64,000 bases of DNA from an uncultured Eubacteriales bacterium (GTDB lineage Bacteria > Bacillota > Clostridia > Oscillospirales > CAG-272): NCBI GenBank assembly GCA_934446065.1, contig CAKSDP010000001.1, positions 1 through 64,000 on the forward strand, in the 5' to 3' direction. Under the pieces are notes generated by a model. The model searched no databases and was not told the origin of the DNA. It saw only the letters and a program-made list of their open reading frames with translations. This document shows positions 15,578 to 25,050 of this stretch, piece after piece. Numbering within the stretch: the first letter of the stretch is position 1; the number at the start of each line of letters is the position of its first letter. The translations under genes were made by a program, and so were the position numbers.

Positions 15578-16296
15578 TTTGCAGCCTCCTCCCCGTCTTT
15601 CGCCTCATTTATCGGAGCGAGAAGCGCCATTATCGCCGATGCCGCGACAGATGCGATTATCACCGTGAATCCGCCGGATACAGCGGGAAGGAGGTACTTG
15701 AAGCATATGCTGATGCCTGCGGCTATCAGCACTGCGAAAAATACGCTGTGCTTGTCGCGTGCCGCCGGCACAATTATCGCGATAAACATTCCGTAGAGTA
15801 CGATGCCCATTGCGCTGCTGAGCGCTTCGGGCAGGATCTGGCCGGAGACGGCGCCGAGCAGCGTTCCCGTGCTCCACCCGACGAACGGCATCACCGTCAG
15901 CCCGTACATATAGTACGGCGATATCTTACCCCGTGCGGAGGAAGCGACGGCAAATATCTCGTCGGTTATGCCGAAAGCGCAGATCATGCGGCGCGGCAGA
16001 TTGAACGACGAATCGAGCTTCTGCGAGAGGGATATCCCCATGAGCGCGTAACGCAGATTTATGACGAGCTGCGTCAGTATCATCTCGATGATCCCGCCGC
16101 CTGCGGCGATGACGGATACGCCTGCCGCCTGACCGGCGGAGGTGAGGTTCGTCATGGAGATTCCGACTGCCGCTGCCGCAGATATTCCGGCGCGAACAGC
16201 CATTATTCCGAAACCGAACGATACCGACAGGTATCCGAGGGCTATCGGCACGCCGTGCCACAGCCCGCGTATGAAGTCTGATCTTTTGGAGTTCAT
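15574..16296 (-). CDS. azlC: AzlC family amino acid exporter, large subunit
   Basis: 240 residues from the ATG at 16296 (GAAAGGG, 5-base spacing). The N-terminal FIRGLWHGVPIALGYLSVSFGFG and the LTSAGQAAG and QLVINLRYALMG stretches are conserved in AzlC/YgaZ proteins. Seven to eight hydrophobic helices. It partners with AzlD, which overlaps it by 4 bases, to export branched-chain amino acids. The next gene upstream on this strand (DUF4838) ends 49 bases earlier without a convincing terminator, so co-transcription is possible but functionally unexplained. Confidence 0.92.
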   Translation of the reverse strand: MNSKRSDFIRGLWHGVPIALGYLSVSFGFGIMAVRAGISAAAAVGISMTNLTSAGQAAGVSVIAAGGGIIEMILTQLVINLRYALMGISLSQKLDSSFNLPRRMICAFGITDEIFAVASSARGKISPYYMYGLTVMPFVGWSTGTLLGAVSGQILPEALSSAMGIVLYGMFIAIIVPAARDKHSVFFAVLIAAGISICFKYLLPAVSGGFTVIIASVAASAIMALLAPINEAKDGEEAAK

Positions 16297-16345
16297 TTGT
16301 GCCCTTTCAGGAGTAGTGATTCGTGCGCATCCGCGCATGGATTTT

Positions 16346-18616
16346 TCAGTAGTTGTAGTTGTAGTCCCATCCGCCCATGCGCGACGGCATCCATTCGAGC
16401 GGATTCTGGTCGTAGTCGATCGTGTCGGGTACATCGTAGTGCGCGTTGTTTGCGTCCTCGATGAACAGCGGGATCTTACGCTCCCGCAGCTCGCGCACGA
16501 CGAAGTCAACCTTTTCCCTGTATGCCGTGCGGCTCGCCTCATCGCCGTTCTGCCACATATCCGTGTGGTTCACCACGGCGTCGTAGTAGGCAATGTGTAT
16601 CATGAGCGTGTCTATCGCGTATTCCTGCTCGGCTGTGCACGCGAGACGCCGAGCCTCATTCCACAGCTTGTACGACAGCGCAAGATTGTCCTTGTAGTAC
16701 GACAGATTCAGCTTGAACTGCGGGCATGAGTGGAATCCGCACCAGCGGTGCTCGGCGGGATCGCCGCCGAGATCGCCTGCCTTTTGCAGGATCGACAGGT
16801 ATTCGTAGATCGCCTCGTAGCCGTCACCGTACATGAGGTACATATATTCACGCAGAAGCTCGTGGTATCTCTCGCGGGTGATGTCCGCATCCCACGTCAT
16901 TTCTGCGAGCAGGTGGTACGACAGAAGTCCGAATTCGTCGGGCAGCGTGTCGCCGCCGACAAGGGAGAATATCCCGTAGATGTTGTTGTCCGTGAGATAC
17001 TTTATATCGTCGTATATCTCGAAAACGTTCGGCGATGAGTTCATGAAATAGTATCCGGTGAACGGATAATACCAGACGTAGAGATTGTCTGTGAGGCTGT
17101 GCCACTTTTCAAATACTTCGGCAAACTTGCGGTTCGTCGGGCATCCCTCGCCGGAGATCGGATGGTTCGAGCACAGGGTCGAGTTGTCGTTGTCTATGTA
17201 GAAGCAGAACGACACCATTACGCGATCGTTTACGGGGGTCACCTTCGGCGGCATATATGTCGTGGTGTATGCAAGAAGTGTTACGTATATCTCGGGATAT
17301 TTGTCGGCTATCGCTTCGGCAACGCGGTTTGCAAGTCTGATCGTGACGCCGGACACCGCACCGTCTTCCTTGTAGACCTTCTGACAGTTTCTGCACATAC
17401 AGAAGTTGTTTATGTCCATCTGCCCGACGTCAACGTCGCTGAAATCTCTGCCCGGTACCTGCCCGGCTGCGACCCTTGCGTAAAGCTCCGCGATCACGTT
17501 GTCTATGAGAATGCCGATCATTTCCTCGTTCGTCATGCAGGGGTTCTGACCGTATTCGTAACCCTCCTCGCGCTCGTTGAAGTATTCACGCGGGACGTAA
17601 CGCTCGAGACCGTGGCACGATTTTTGTACCGCTCCGTATGCGCCGTACTTCTTCACCGGCCCCGTGAAATAATTCTCGCCGTTGTAGTAGAGCGCCGGGG
17701 ACGTGTATGTGCGCTCGCTGCTGTAAACATCGCGCATGGCGATGCTCGGCTGCTCTGTTATATTGATATCGTTTTCGCCGATCTCGATCGTGTCCGCCGT
17801 GTAAACAAAGCGGCGCGCATGATCGCTGTCCTTTGCCGTTCCCCGCGGGTCATCGGCGGATGAAAAGTAGAATCGGTATCCGATGCAGTCGTGCAGGAAT
17901 GTGTACACGCCGTACATACACCCTCGGTATCTGCCGCCGGTGATCGTGATCCCGCGCTCATGGCTGCGGATCGTGAAGCCCTCGTCACCGAGCGCGGAGT
18001 CCTCCGATGCATCACGCTCAAGCGTGATAGCGTATGAGTCGGAGCCATCGACGATCTCGGGATACACGCCGCACGCATCGCCGAGATGGCGGCGCAGCTC
18101 CTCTGCCGCAAATCTCATGCATTCGTCCGCATCCGCCGGACAAACGATGACATACCTGTCGAGCGGTACGCCTGATATGACGATCTGCCCGACGCGTGTG
18201 CCCTCGCCGTGTGCGATCGAGAGCGGCGTATCCTTGTCGCAGTAGTTTGCAAGATATCGCACCGCGCGGTCAAGTCCCTCGTCGGTGCGGGCGAATATCA
18301 GCGTGTCGCTGTCGGCTGTCAGCCGCTTTATTATATATCCGTCGTCGGACAGCCCCGATACGTCAACTCCGTGTGCCGCCGCACTCTCGGCGGTGCCGAG
18401 AATGTATCTGCCATCGCCTGATACCGTGCCGTCGTGCGCGGTGTAGGAGACCCCCGTGTCCTCGCTCAGTCGGGTTGCAAGCCATTCCGATGAGGCTTCG
18501 ATTCCCGTCTCGTATGATGAGGAGGCGGCGGTGTGCGAAAATCCGGATGCGCAGCCGGAGAGAGTGCCGAGTGCAAGTGCCGCTGACATTAGCGCCGCAG
18601 TGATCCGCTTTTTCAT
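16346..18616 (-). CDS. DUF4838 domain lipoprotein, carbohydrate-related
   Basis: 756 residues from the ATG at 18616 (AGGAG upstream). A lipoprotein signal with lipobox LSGC (~20-23) predicts anchoring outside the cytoplasmic membrane. Residues ~130-280 resemble the alpha-glucuronidase-type N-terminal fold: FAAEELRRHLG, GFTIRSHERGITITGG, GCMYGVYTFLHDCIGYRFY. Residues ~290-640 match DUF4838, with CMCRNCQKVY and a long barrel-like segment. DUF4838 proteins are found beside glycoside hydrolases and are presumed to act on or bind polysaccharide; catalysis is not proven. No transporter genes are adjacent. Tyr, Asp and Trp are abundant, as in glycan-binding proteins. Confidence 0.8.
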   Translation of the reverse strand: MKKRITAALMSAALALGTLSGCASGFSHTAASSSYETGIEASSEWLATRLSEDTGVSYTAHDGTVSGDGRYILGTAESAAAHGVDVSGLSDDGYIIKRLTADSDTLIFARTDEGLDRAVRYLANYCDKDTPLSIAHGEGTRVGQIVISGVPLDRYVIVCPADADECMRFAAEELRRHLGDACGVYPEIVDGSDSYAITLERDASEDSALGDEGFTIRSHERGITITGGRYRGCMYGVYTFLHDCIGYRFYFSSADDPRGTAKDSDHARRFVYTADTIEIGENDINITEQPSIAMRDVYSSERTYTSPALYYNGENYFTGPVKKYGAYGAVQKSCHGLERYVPREYFNEREEGYEYGQNPCMTNEEMIGILIDNVIAELYARVAAGQVPGRDFSDVDVGQMDINNFCMCRNCQKVYKEDGAVSGVTIRLANRVAEAIADKYPEIYVTLLAYTTTYMPPKVTPVNDRVMVSFCFYIDNDNSTLCSNHPISGEGCPTNRKFAEVFEKWHSLTDNLYVWYYPFTGYYFMNSSPNVFEIYDDIKYLTDNNIYGIFSLVGGDTLPDEFGLLSYHLLAEMTWDADITRERYHELLREYMYLMYGDGYEAIYEYLSILQKAGDLGGDPAEHRWCGFHSCPQFKLNLSYYKDNLALSYKLWNEARRLACTAEQEYAIDTLMIHIAYYDAVVNHTDMWQNGDEASRTAYREKVDFVVRELRERKIPLFIEDANNAHYDVPDTIDYDQNPLEWMPSRMGGWDYNYNY

Positions 18617-18668
18617 AAAATTCTCCTGCAAGACGGGCTGTCCCGCCGTATTTCGTCGTATGTAGATG

Positions 18669-18697
18669 GGTATATGATATCACAGCTTTATGAACAA
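18669..18697 (-). promoter_or_regulatory. Candidate promoter for the DUF4838 gene
   Basis: Minus strand TTGTTC (18692-18697), 17-base spacer, TATACC (18669-18674). Moderate match, divergent from the smc promoter. Confidence 0.35.
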
Positions 18698-18760
18698 TGT
18701 GTGAACTGCAGGCGCGGCGCTGCGAATTTGTCTGTTCTTCATAATATGGAGCCGAAAACC

Positions 18761-18789
18761 TTGAAAAAAACGTCAGGATTTGATATAAT
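18761..18789 (+). promoter_or_regulatory. Promoter of the smc-ftsY operon
   Basis: TTGAAA (18761-18766), 17-base spacer, TATAAT (18784-18789), ending 42 bases before the TTG start of smc. Confidence 0.75.
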
Positions 18790-18831
18790 GTATAAATGAA
18801 TATTTGAATGTCGAAGAAAGGAGGCGTTTGC

Positions 18832-21800
18832 TTGTATCTTAAATCACTTGAGCTGCACGGCTTTAAGTCGTTCCCGGAAAAGACGGTGCTGAATTTCGGC
18901 GCGGGAGCAACGGTCATTGTCGGACCGAACGGGAGCGGCAAATCGAATATAACAGACGCCATGAGATGGGTGCTCGGCGAGCTGTCCACGAAAAATATCC
19001 GCGGAAGCAAGATGGAGGACGTAATATTCGTCGGAGCCGACGGTCGCAGACCGATGAGCTTTGCCGAGGTTTCCGTCACATTTGACGATTCCGAAAAGCC
19101 GCGCAAGCTGAACAGTCCCTATGAGGAGATCACCGTTACTCGCCGCTACTACCGTTCCGGCGACAGCGAGTATTTTATAAACCGTAAGCAGGTGCGCCTG
19201 CGCGATATCAACGAGCTTTTCATGAATACCGGTATCGGCCGCGACGGCTATTCGATAATCGGGCAGGGCAGGATCGCCGAGATCATATCAAAGAAAAACG
19301 AGGACAGACGCAGTATCTTTGAGGAAACTGCGGGAATAACAAAATACAGATACCGCAAGCACGAGTCTGAGAGACGGCTCGGCGAGACCGAGGCAAATAT
19401 GCTTCGCGTGAGGGATATTTTGTCCGAGCTTGAGGACAGACTCGGCCCGATGCAGCGCGCGGCGGAAAAGGCGCGTCGGTATATCGAGCTTTTTGCGGTA
19501 AAAAAAGAGGCGGACGTGTCCCTCTGGCTCTACGATATGGAGCGGCGCCGCGCCGATGCCGAAAAGCTGTCGGAGGCGATTGCGATCTCATCGCATGAGC
19601 TTGAGATGATAGAGGACACGGAGTCGCAGCTTGACGCGATGAGCGAGCGCTTGTTTGAGGCGTCTGAGGAGAACAAGGCGGCGGAGACCAAGCTGTACGG
19701 CGAGATCCGCGAGAAGCGCGAGCTTCTGCACCGCCTTGAGAATGAGTACAGACTGCTCGAGAACAACGCCGAGCACGGGCGTGCGCTCGCCGAGCGTGAT
19801 ATTGAGAATGCGGAGAAGTACGCCGCGGTCTGCGCCGAGGAAACAAAAAATTCGGAGACGCTTGCCGCGCAGGTGTCCGACATCGAGCAAACGATCACCG
19901 GTGTTGACGCGGAGATAGCGGAGCGCACGGCGGCGAGAGAGGGGTATCTTCGTGACAGGCGCGAAAAGGACGAAGCGATCGAAAAAGCGCTCGGAATACT
20001 TCGCGAGCATGAGGCGGCGCTCTCTGATATTGATGTGCGTCTCGGCGTGCTCGAAAGCTCGGGCGAGGAGCAGAAGAACCGCAGCGGTTCTCTCGGAGAT
20101 GAGATCGCGGGGTACGAGAGCGATGCCGCAAGACTTGCGGAGGAGCGCGACCGCGCAGCCGAGAGCGTTGACGCGTATGAGGCGAATATAAAGTCGACCG
20201 AGGAGAGCGCGGCAGAGCTGCAAAAGAATGCGGCGGCTCTCGAGCGCGAGGCGGGCGAGCTTCGCGAAAGGCAGAGCAAACTCTCGTCGGAGATCGGCGG
20301 ATGCGAGAGCCGCATCGCCGCGCTGCGCCGTATAGAGGAGCACTTTGAGGGCTATCAGAACAGCGTAAGATTTGTTATGAACAAGGCGGGCGGCGAGCTT
20401 CGCGGCATATGCGGTCCGCTGTCGCAGCTGATCAAGACCGATCCGGATTACGCTGTCGCGATCGAGATCGCACTCGGCGCAGGTCTGCAAAACATTGTGG
20501 TCGAGGATGAGCGCGCGGCAAAGGATGCGATCGCCGCACTGAAACGCGCGGGCGCCGGACGTGCAACATTCTGCCCGATCACGTCGGTCAAAGGGCAGTC
20601 CCGCACGCGTGAGCTTGAAGGAGCATCGAGTGCCGCAGGATTCGTCGGATTTGCCGACGAGCTTGTCAGGTGCGACGAGAGGTACCGCGGCGTAGTATCG
20701 TTCCAGCTCGGCAGAACTGCCGTGTTTCGGGATATCGACGCGGCGACCGATGCAGCGAAATCCTCCGGATGGAGGATCCGCGCCGTTACGCTTGACGGTC
20801 AGCAGATCAACGCAGGCGGCTCCTTTACCGGAGGATCGGTAAGGCATGGCAGCGGAATGCTTACCCGCGCGTCCGAGATCGAGAAGCTCGAGCGCACGCA
20901 GGCGGAGCTTGCGGAAAAGAAGCAGGAGCTTTCGTCAAAGCTGTCCGAAACATTGGCTGAGCGGGAGCGTGTCCTGCGCGAGATCGCGGATGCCGATGAA
21001 AAATGTACGCTTATCCGCGCACTTATGCGGAGCGAGCAGGCGACTCTCGACGAAGCGGAGGCAAAGCTCGGCGTCACACAGTCGCTTATAGAGAAGCTTC
21101 GTTCCGACGCCGAGAATATGGGCGAGAGCGAGCGCGCACGTGCCGAGGAAATGCAGACTCTTGCAGAATCACGCGCAGAGCTTTTGCAGAAAATCGAGGC
21201 AGTGAAACGCGAGCGTCAGGAACTGAGCAGCGCCAAATTCGAGGCAGATTCGGCTGCCGAGGACGAGGCGGAGAGGATCGGAGAACTGAATATCAGGGCG
21301 GCTGAGCTTCGGCGCGATCTTGAGTTTGCGAAGACGAATCTTGCGGAGACAGCCGCACGCGCAGCCGCTGCCGCGCAGAGCGAGACCGATGCCCGTGAGA
21401 CTGCCGCGCGCCGCGAGAGCGACGCCGTGAGCGCAGAGGGGCTTGTCGTGGAGAAGAAGAACGCTGCCGCAGCCCTCACCGAGGAGCTTGCTTCAATGGA
21501 GGAACGCCGCGCGGGACTCGAGACAAACGGCTTTGACTTCGAGCGCAAGATCAAGGAGCATCAAGCGAAAACACGCGAGGTGGCATCGAAAAAAGAGCTT
21601 GTATATCGTGCACATACGAAGAACGAGAACAGGTACGAGCAGATCACGACCGAGATCGACAAAATGACATTGCGTCTGTGGGATGAATATGAGCTTACCT
21701 CCGCCACTGCCGCTGAGCTTGGATACCCGCAGGTCACCGATGAGGGACGCGCCGAAACGAAGCGTATTCTCGACGAATCAAAGAACGCGATACGCGCGCT

Positions 21801-22434
21801 CGGTCAGGTGAACGTGGATGCGATCGAGGAGTACGCCGAGGTCAAGGAGCGCTACGAGAGCGTAAAGCTCCAGATGGACGACCTTGAGAAATCGAAGAGT
21901 GATCTCGAGGAGATAATCGCCTCCGTCGAGGAGGAGATGCGCCGTATGTTCGTCGAGGCGTTTGAGAAGATCAACCGCTATTTCGGCGAAGTGTTCCGCG
22001 AGCTGTTCGGCGGCGGCTCGGCTGAGTTGAGTCTCACCGACCCCGAGGATGTGCTGAACTGCGGTATCGAGATATCGGCAGCGCCTCCCGGCAAGATGAT
22101 AAAGAATTTGTCACTCCTGTCCGGTGGTGAGCAGGCGTTCATCGCGATAGCGCTGCTGTTTGCGCTGATACGCGTGAATCCGTCGCCGTTCTGTATATTC
22201 GACGAGATCGAGGCGGCGCTCGACGAGGTGAACGTCGCGAGAGTGGCGAGATACATGACCCGCGTGTCCAAGGATATACAGGTCATCATGATCACACACC
22301 GCCGCGGTACGATGGAGATCGCCGACACGCTTTACGGCGTGACGATGCCGAGCCACGGTATATCAAAGGTGTTTACGCTTGACGTGGACAGCGTCGGAAA
22401 CAGGGAATTTGCAGAAAAGAATCTGATAAAGTGA
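18832..22434 (+). CDS. smc: Chromosome segregation ATPase SMC
   Basis: 1200 residues, a normal length. The N-terminal ABC half-site has LKSLELHGFKSF and Walker A GPNGSGKSN (31-39). Long coiled coils at ~170-500 and ~670-1010 are rich in Glu/Ala/Arg. The hinge lies around 510-660 (ICGPLSQLI, GGSFTGGS at its end). The C-terminal half has the signature LSGGEQAF and Walker B CIFDEIEAALD. SMC dimers with ScpAB compact and resolve sister chromosomes. The start is a TTG at 18832 with AAAGGAGG seven bases upstream; an ATG 24 bases earlier lacks an RBS. ftsY follows 27 bases after the stop, a common Firmicute arrangement. Confidence 0.97.
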   Translation: MYLKSLELHGFKSFPEKTVLNFGAGATVIVGPNGSGKSNITDAMRWVLGELSTKNIRGSKMEDVIFVGADGRRPMSFAEVSVTFDDSEKPRKLNSPYEEITVTRRYYRSGDSEYFINRKQVRLRDINELFMNTGIGRDGYSIIGQGRIAEIISKKNEDRRSIFEETAGITKYRYRKHESERRLGETEANMLRVRDILSELEDRLGPMQRAAEKARRYIELFAVKKEADVSLWLYDMERRRADAEKLSEAIAISSHELEMIEDTESQLDAMSERLFEASEENKAAETKLYGEIREKRELLHRLENEYRLLENNAEHGRALAERDIENAEKYAAVCAEETKNSETLAAQVSDIEQTITGVDAEIAERTAAREGYLRDRREKDEAIEKALGILREHEAALSDIDVRLGVLESSGEEQKNRSGSLGDEIAGYESDAARLAEERDRAAESVDAYEANIKSTEESAAELQKNAAALEREAGELRERQSKLSSEIGGCESRIAALRRIEEHFEGYQNSVRFVMNKAGGELRGICGPLSQLIKTDPDYAVAIEIALGAGLQNIVVEDERAAKDAIAALKRAGAGRATFCPITSVKGQSRTRELEGASSAAGFVGFADELVRCDERYRGVVSFQLGRTAVFRDIDAATDAAKSSGWRIRAVTLDGQQINAGGSFTGGSVRHGSGMLTRASEIEKLERTQAELAEKKQELSSKLSETLAERERVLREIADADEKCTLIRALMRSEQATLDEAEAKLGVTQSLIEKLRSDAENMGESERARAEEMQTLAESRAELLQKIEAVKRERQELSSAKFEADSAAEDEAERIGELNIRAAELRRDLEFAKTNLAETAARAAAAAQSETDARETAARRESDAVSAEGLVVEKKNAAAALTEELASMEERRAGLETNGFDFERKIKEHQAKTREVASKKELVYRAHTKNENRYEQITTEIDKMTLRLWDEYELTSATAAELGYPQVTDEGRAETKRILDESKNAIRALGQVNVDAIEEYAEVKERYESVKLQMDDLEKSKSDLEEIIASVEEEMRRMFVEAFEKINRYFGEVFRELFGGGSAELSLTDPEDVLNCGIEISAAPPGKMIKNLSLLSGGEQAFIAIALLFALIRVNPSPFCIFDEIEAALDEVNVARVARYMTRVSKDIQVIMITHRRGTMEIADTLYGVTMPSHGISKVFTLDVDSVGNREFAEKNLIK

Positions 22435-22461
22435 GCACTTTGCTCCGTGAAAGGATCATAT

Positions 22462-23367
22462 ATGGGATTTTTTGATAAGCTTAAATCCGGACTTACGAAA
22501 ACGAAGGACGCCGTGTTCGGACAGATCGGCGGACTTTTCCGCAATTTTGTCCGCGTGGACGAGAATTTTCTCGACGAGCTTGAGGAGATACTCATTTGTG
22601 CAGATATGGGCGCATCTGTCGCGGATTCCGTGGTAGATGAGCTGCGCGAAAGAATAAAGGATGAGCGACTTGACGGACCCGAGGAGGTCAATGGGGCGCT
22701 CAAGGAGATACTCCGCTCCAAGATCGGCGACGGAGAGGGGCTTGACCTCTCGACCACACCGTCCGTCATCCTTGTGATCGGCGTAAACGGAGTCGGCAAG
22801 ACTACGTCTATCGGCAAGATCGCCGCAAACCTCACCCGTGAGGGCAAGAAGGTGGTCGTTGCGGCGGCGGATACGTTCCGCGCAGCGGCGATCGAGCAGC
22901 TCGAGGTCTGGTGCGACCGCGCGGGTGCCGAGCTTATCCATCAGAGCGAGGGTTCCGACCCGGCAGCGGTCGTGTTCGATGCGGCTGCTGCCGCACGCAA
23001 GAGAGGCGCCGACGTGTTGATCGTTGATACGGCGGGCAGACTCCATAACAAGAAGAACCTGATGGACGAGCTTGCGAAGATCGACCGCGTGCTCACGCGC
23101 GAGCTGCCCGATGCCGCACGCGAGACACTGTTCGTGCTCGATTCCACGACAGGTCAGAACGCCGTCCTGCAGGCGCGTGAGTTCAAGAACAGCGCGGATA
23201 TTACCGGACTTGTGCTGACAAAGCTCGATGGCACAGCCAAGGGCGGTGCGGTGTTCTCGATCAAGGAAATGCTCGACATCCCCGTGAAGTTTATCGGTGT
23301 GGGCGAGGGTATCGACGACCTTCAGCCGTTTGACGCCGATATGTTCGTGGATGCGCTGATCGACTGA
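22462..23367 (+). CDS. ftsY: Signal recognition particle receptor FtsY
   Basis: 301 residues from the ATG at 22462 (GAAAGGA). N-terminal four-helix N domain, then the SRP-type GTPase: GVNGVGKTTSIGKIA (P loop), DTFRAAAIEQLEVW, DTAGRLHNKKNLM, TKLDGTAKGG and a closing IGVGEGIDDLQPF. It docks ribosome-nascent chain-SRP complexes to SecYEG. The protein is short at its N-terminus, lacking the long acidic A domain of E. coli, as is usual in Firmicutes. Second gene after smc. Confidence 0.97.
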   Translation: MGFFDKLKSGLTKTKDAVFGQIGGLFRNFVRVDENFLDELEEILICADMGASVADSVVDELRERIKDERLDGPEEVNGALKEILRSKIGDGEGLDLSTTPSVILVIGVNGVGKTTSIGKIAANLTREGKKVVVAAADTFRAAAIEQLEVWCDRAGAELIHQSEGSDPAAVVFDAAAAARKRGADVLIVDTAGRLHNKKNLMDELAKIDRVLTRELPDAARETLFVLDSTTGQNAVLQAREFKNSADITGLVLTKLDGTAKGGAVFSIKEMLDIPVKFIGVGEGIDDLQPFDADMFVDALID

Positions 23368-23381
23368 AAGGAGAGCTTTGT

Positions 23382-24086
23382 ATGATCGAGGTTGTTCTGG
23401 CGTCGAGAAACAAGAAAAAGATTGCCGAGATGCAGACGCTGCTCGGCGAGACGTGCGGTGACGCGATTCGCGTCCTGTCGCTCGACGATATCGGATTTGA
23501 CGGAGATATCACCGAGGACGGCTCAACATTTGCCGAGAATGCGATTATTAAGGCGGCGACACCCGCGTCGATGGGGTATATCGGAATTGCCGATGATTCG
23601 GGGCTTTGCGTGGATGCGCTTGACGGTGCGCCCGGCATATACTCCGCGAGATATTCCGAGGACATGCCCGATACGGGAGCCGATCGGGATACGATGAACA
23701 ACGAAAAACTGCTCCGTGAACTTGACGGCGTGCCCGACGAGCAGCGCGGGGCGAAGTTCGTCTGCACCGTCGCGTGCGTGATCCCCGAAAGATACGGCGT
23801 GCCGGCTGACGCATTTGCCGATACGCATAAGCTTTCGCCGGCAGAGCTTGCCCGCGCAGGAAAGTGCGCGGCGTTTGCCGTCCGCGGCGAGTTTTGCGGA
23901 GTGATAAATCATGCCGCCGCAGGCTGCGGAGGATTCGGTTATGATCCGCTGTTTTACTTGCCGGAATACGGCATGACATCGGCGGAGATTCTGGCTGAGG
24001 AGAAAAACAGGATCAGCCACAGAGGACGCGCAGTCCGCGCGTTTGGCGAGGTATTTTCACGCATCGCCGAGGAATACTTAAAATAA
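23382..24086 (+). CDS. rdgB: XTP/dITP pyrophosphatase (RdgB/HAM1)
   Basis: 234 residues. The N-terminal LASRNKKKIAEMQTLL corresponds to the usual LATxNxxKxxE substrate loop. ADDSGLCVDALDGAPGIYSARYS is the catalytic region, and GGFGYDPLFYLP and KNRISHRGRA are the C-terminal motifs. It hydrolyses non-canonical purine triphosphates (ITP, XTP) to keep them out of DNA and RNA. Compared with the typical ~200 residues it has an insertion of about 20 between the CVIP strand and the CGVI strand (near residues 132-166). RBS AAAGGAG, 14 bases after ftsY. Confidence 0.93.
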   Translation: MIEVVLASRNKKKIAEMQTLLGETCGDAIRVLSLDDIGFDGDITEDGSTFAENAIIKAATPASMGYIGIADDSGLCVDALDGAPGIYSARYSEDMPDTGADRDTMNNEKLLRELDGVPDEQRGAKFVCTVACVIPERYGVPADAFADTHKLSPAELARAGKCAAFAVRGEFCGVINHAAAGCGGFGYDPLFYLPEYGMTSAEILAEEKNRISHRGRAVRAFGEVFSRIAEEYLK

Positions 24087-24114
24087 GTGAGAGGGGCGCT
24101 GCGGCGCGACAGAT

Positions 24115-24402
24115 ATGCTTACAGGAAAACAGAGGGCGGCGCTTCGCCGCATGGCAAATCCGATGGATACAATATTTCAGGTGGGAAAGAGCGGTATATC
24201 CGACGAGAGCGTAAGAACCGTTGACTCCGCTCTCGAGGCGCGAGAGCTTATAAAGCTCCGTGTGCTTGAGACATCCCCATATACCGCAAGGGAAGCGGCG
24301 GAGGCATTCGCCGAGGCTACCGGCGCCGACGTTGTCGCCGTCATCGGCACAAGATTTGTGCTTTACAGAGAATCAAAGAAAAAGAAGAGGATAGAGCTTT
24401 AA
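24115..24402 (+). CDS. yhbY: YhbY-type CRM-domain RNA-binding protein
   Basis: 95 residues, one CRM domain: LTGKQRAALRRMANPMDTIFQVGKSG is the conserved start, and IKLRVLETSP and the GxxFVLYR-like end also match. YhbY/YqeI proteins associate with pre-50S particles and help ribosome assembly. Only a weak purine stretch precedes the ATG. It heads the conserved yhbY-nadD-yqeK-lytR-rsfS-leuS series. nadD follows after 4 bases. Confidence 0.92.
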   Translation: MLTGKQRAALRRMANPMDTIFQVGKSGISDESVRTVDSALEARELIKLRVLETSPYTAREAAEAFAEATGADVVAVIGTRFVLYRESKKKKRIEL

Positions 24403-24406
24403 GCTT

Positions 24407-25012
24407 ATGAGGTACGGAATATTCGGCGGGAGCTTTTCTCCGCCGCACGACGGTCATGTGGCTCTCGCCCGGGCATTCATGCGCGAGCTGTCGCTCAACA
24501 GGCTTTACGTCGTGCCTGCAAAGTCGCCGCCGCATAAGAAGCTCGACTGCGGCGCGAGTGCGTCCGACCGAGTTGATATGTGCCGTGCGGCGTTCGCGCC
24601 TCTCGGCGAGGAGTGCCGCATATCGGAGTACGAGATGGAGGACGGTGTCAGCGGATATACCGTTGATACGCTCCGCCATTTTGCCGGATCGGGAGAAATG
24701 TTCATGCTCTGCGGCAGCGATATGTTCCTGACGCTCGACTCTTGGCGTGAGCCTGCGCAGATATTCTCGCTTGCGACCGTCGTCTGTGCCGCGAGAGTGG
24801 ACGATCCGGAAACGGACGCGGCGCTCGCCCGCGCGGCAGAGCACTACCGCTGTATTTACGGCGGAGAGTCCGTCGTAATGAAGATCCCGCCGATAGAGAT
24901 ATCCTCGACGGAGATAAGACGGACGCTCGAGTCTGGTGGGATTCCGCGCGGCATCCCGGAAGGTGTGCTTGACATTATCCGCGACCGCGGACTTTACGGA
25001 TACCGTAAGTAA
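24407..25012 (+). CDS. nadD: Nicotinate-nucleotide adenylyltransferase NadD
   Basis: 201 residues. The nucleotidyltransferase signature is GIFGGSFSPPHDGHVALA (HxGH, residues ~4-21) and the C-terminal motif is ISSTEIRRTL (~164-173). It transfers AMP to nicotinate mononucleotide in NAD synthesis. The common Phe-Asp-Pro of the first motif is Phe-Ser-Pro here, a minor variation. It lies between yhbY and yqeK as in many Firmicutes, with the gap to yqeK only 38 bases. Confidence 0.95.
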   Translation: MRYGIFGGSFSPPHDGHVALARAFMRELSLNRLYVVPAKSPPHKKLDCGASASDRVDMCRAAFAPLGEECRISEYEMEDGVSGYTVDTLRHFAGSGEMFMLCGSDMFLTLDSWREPAQIFSLATVVCAARVDDPETDAALARAAEHYRCIYGGESVVMKIPPIEISSTEIRRTLESGGIPRGIPEGVLDIIRDRGLYGYRK

Positions 25013-25050
25013 TATAATAATTGAAGCCTTTAGCAATCGGAGGTGCAAAA

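Noticed and set aside
19588..20847. Minus-strand frames opposite smc
   Set aside because: Shadows of the repetitive Glu/Ala/Arg coiled-coil codons; no RBS or motifs.
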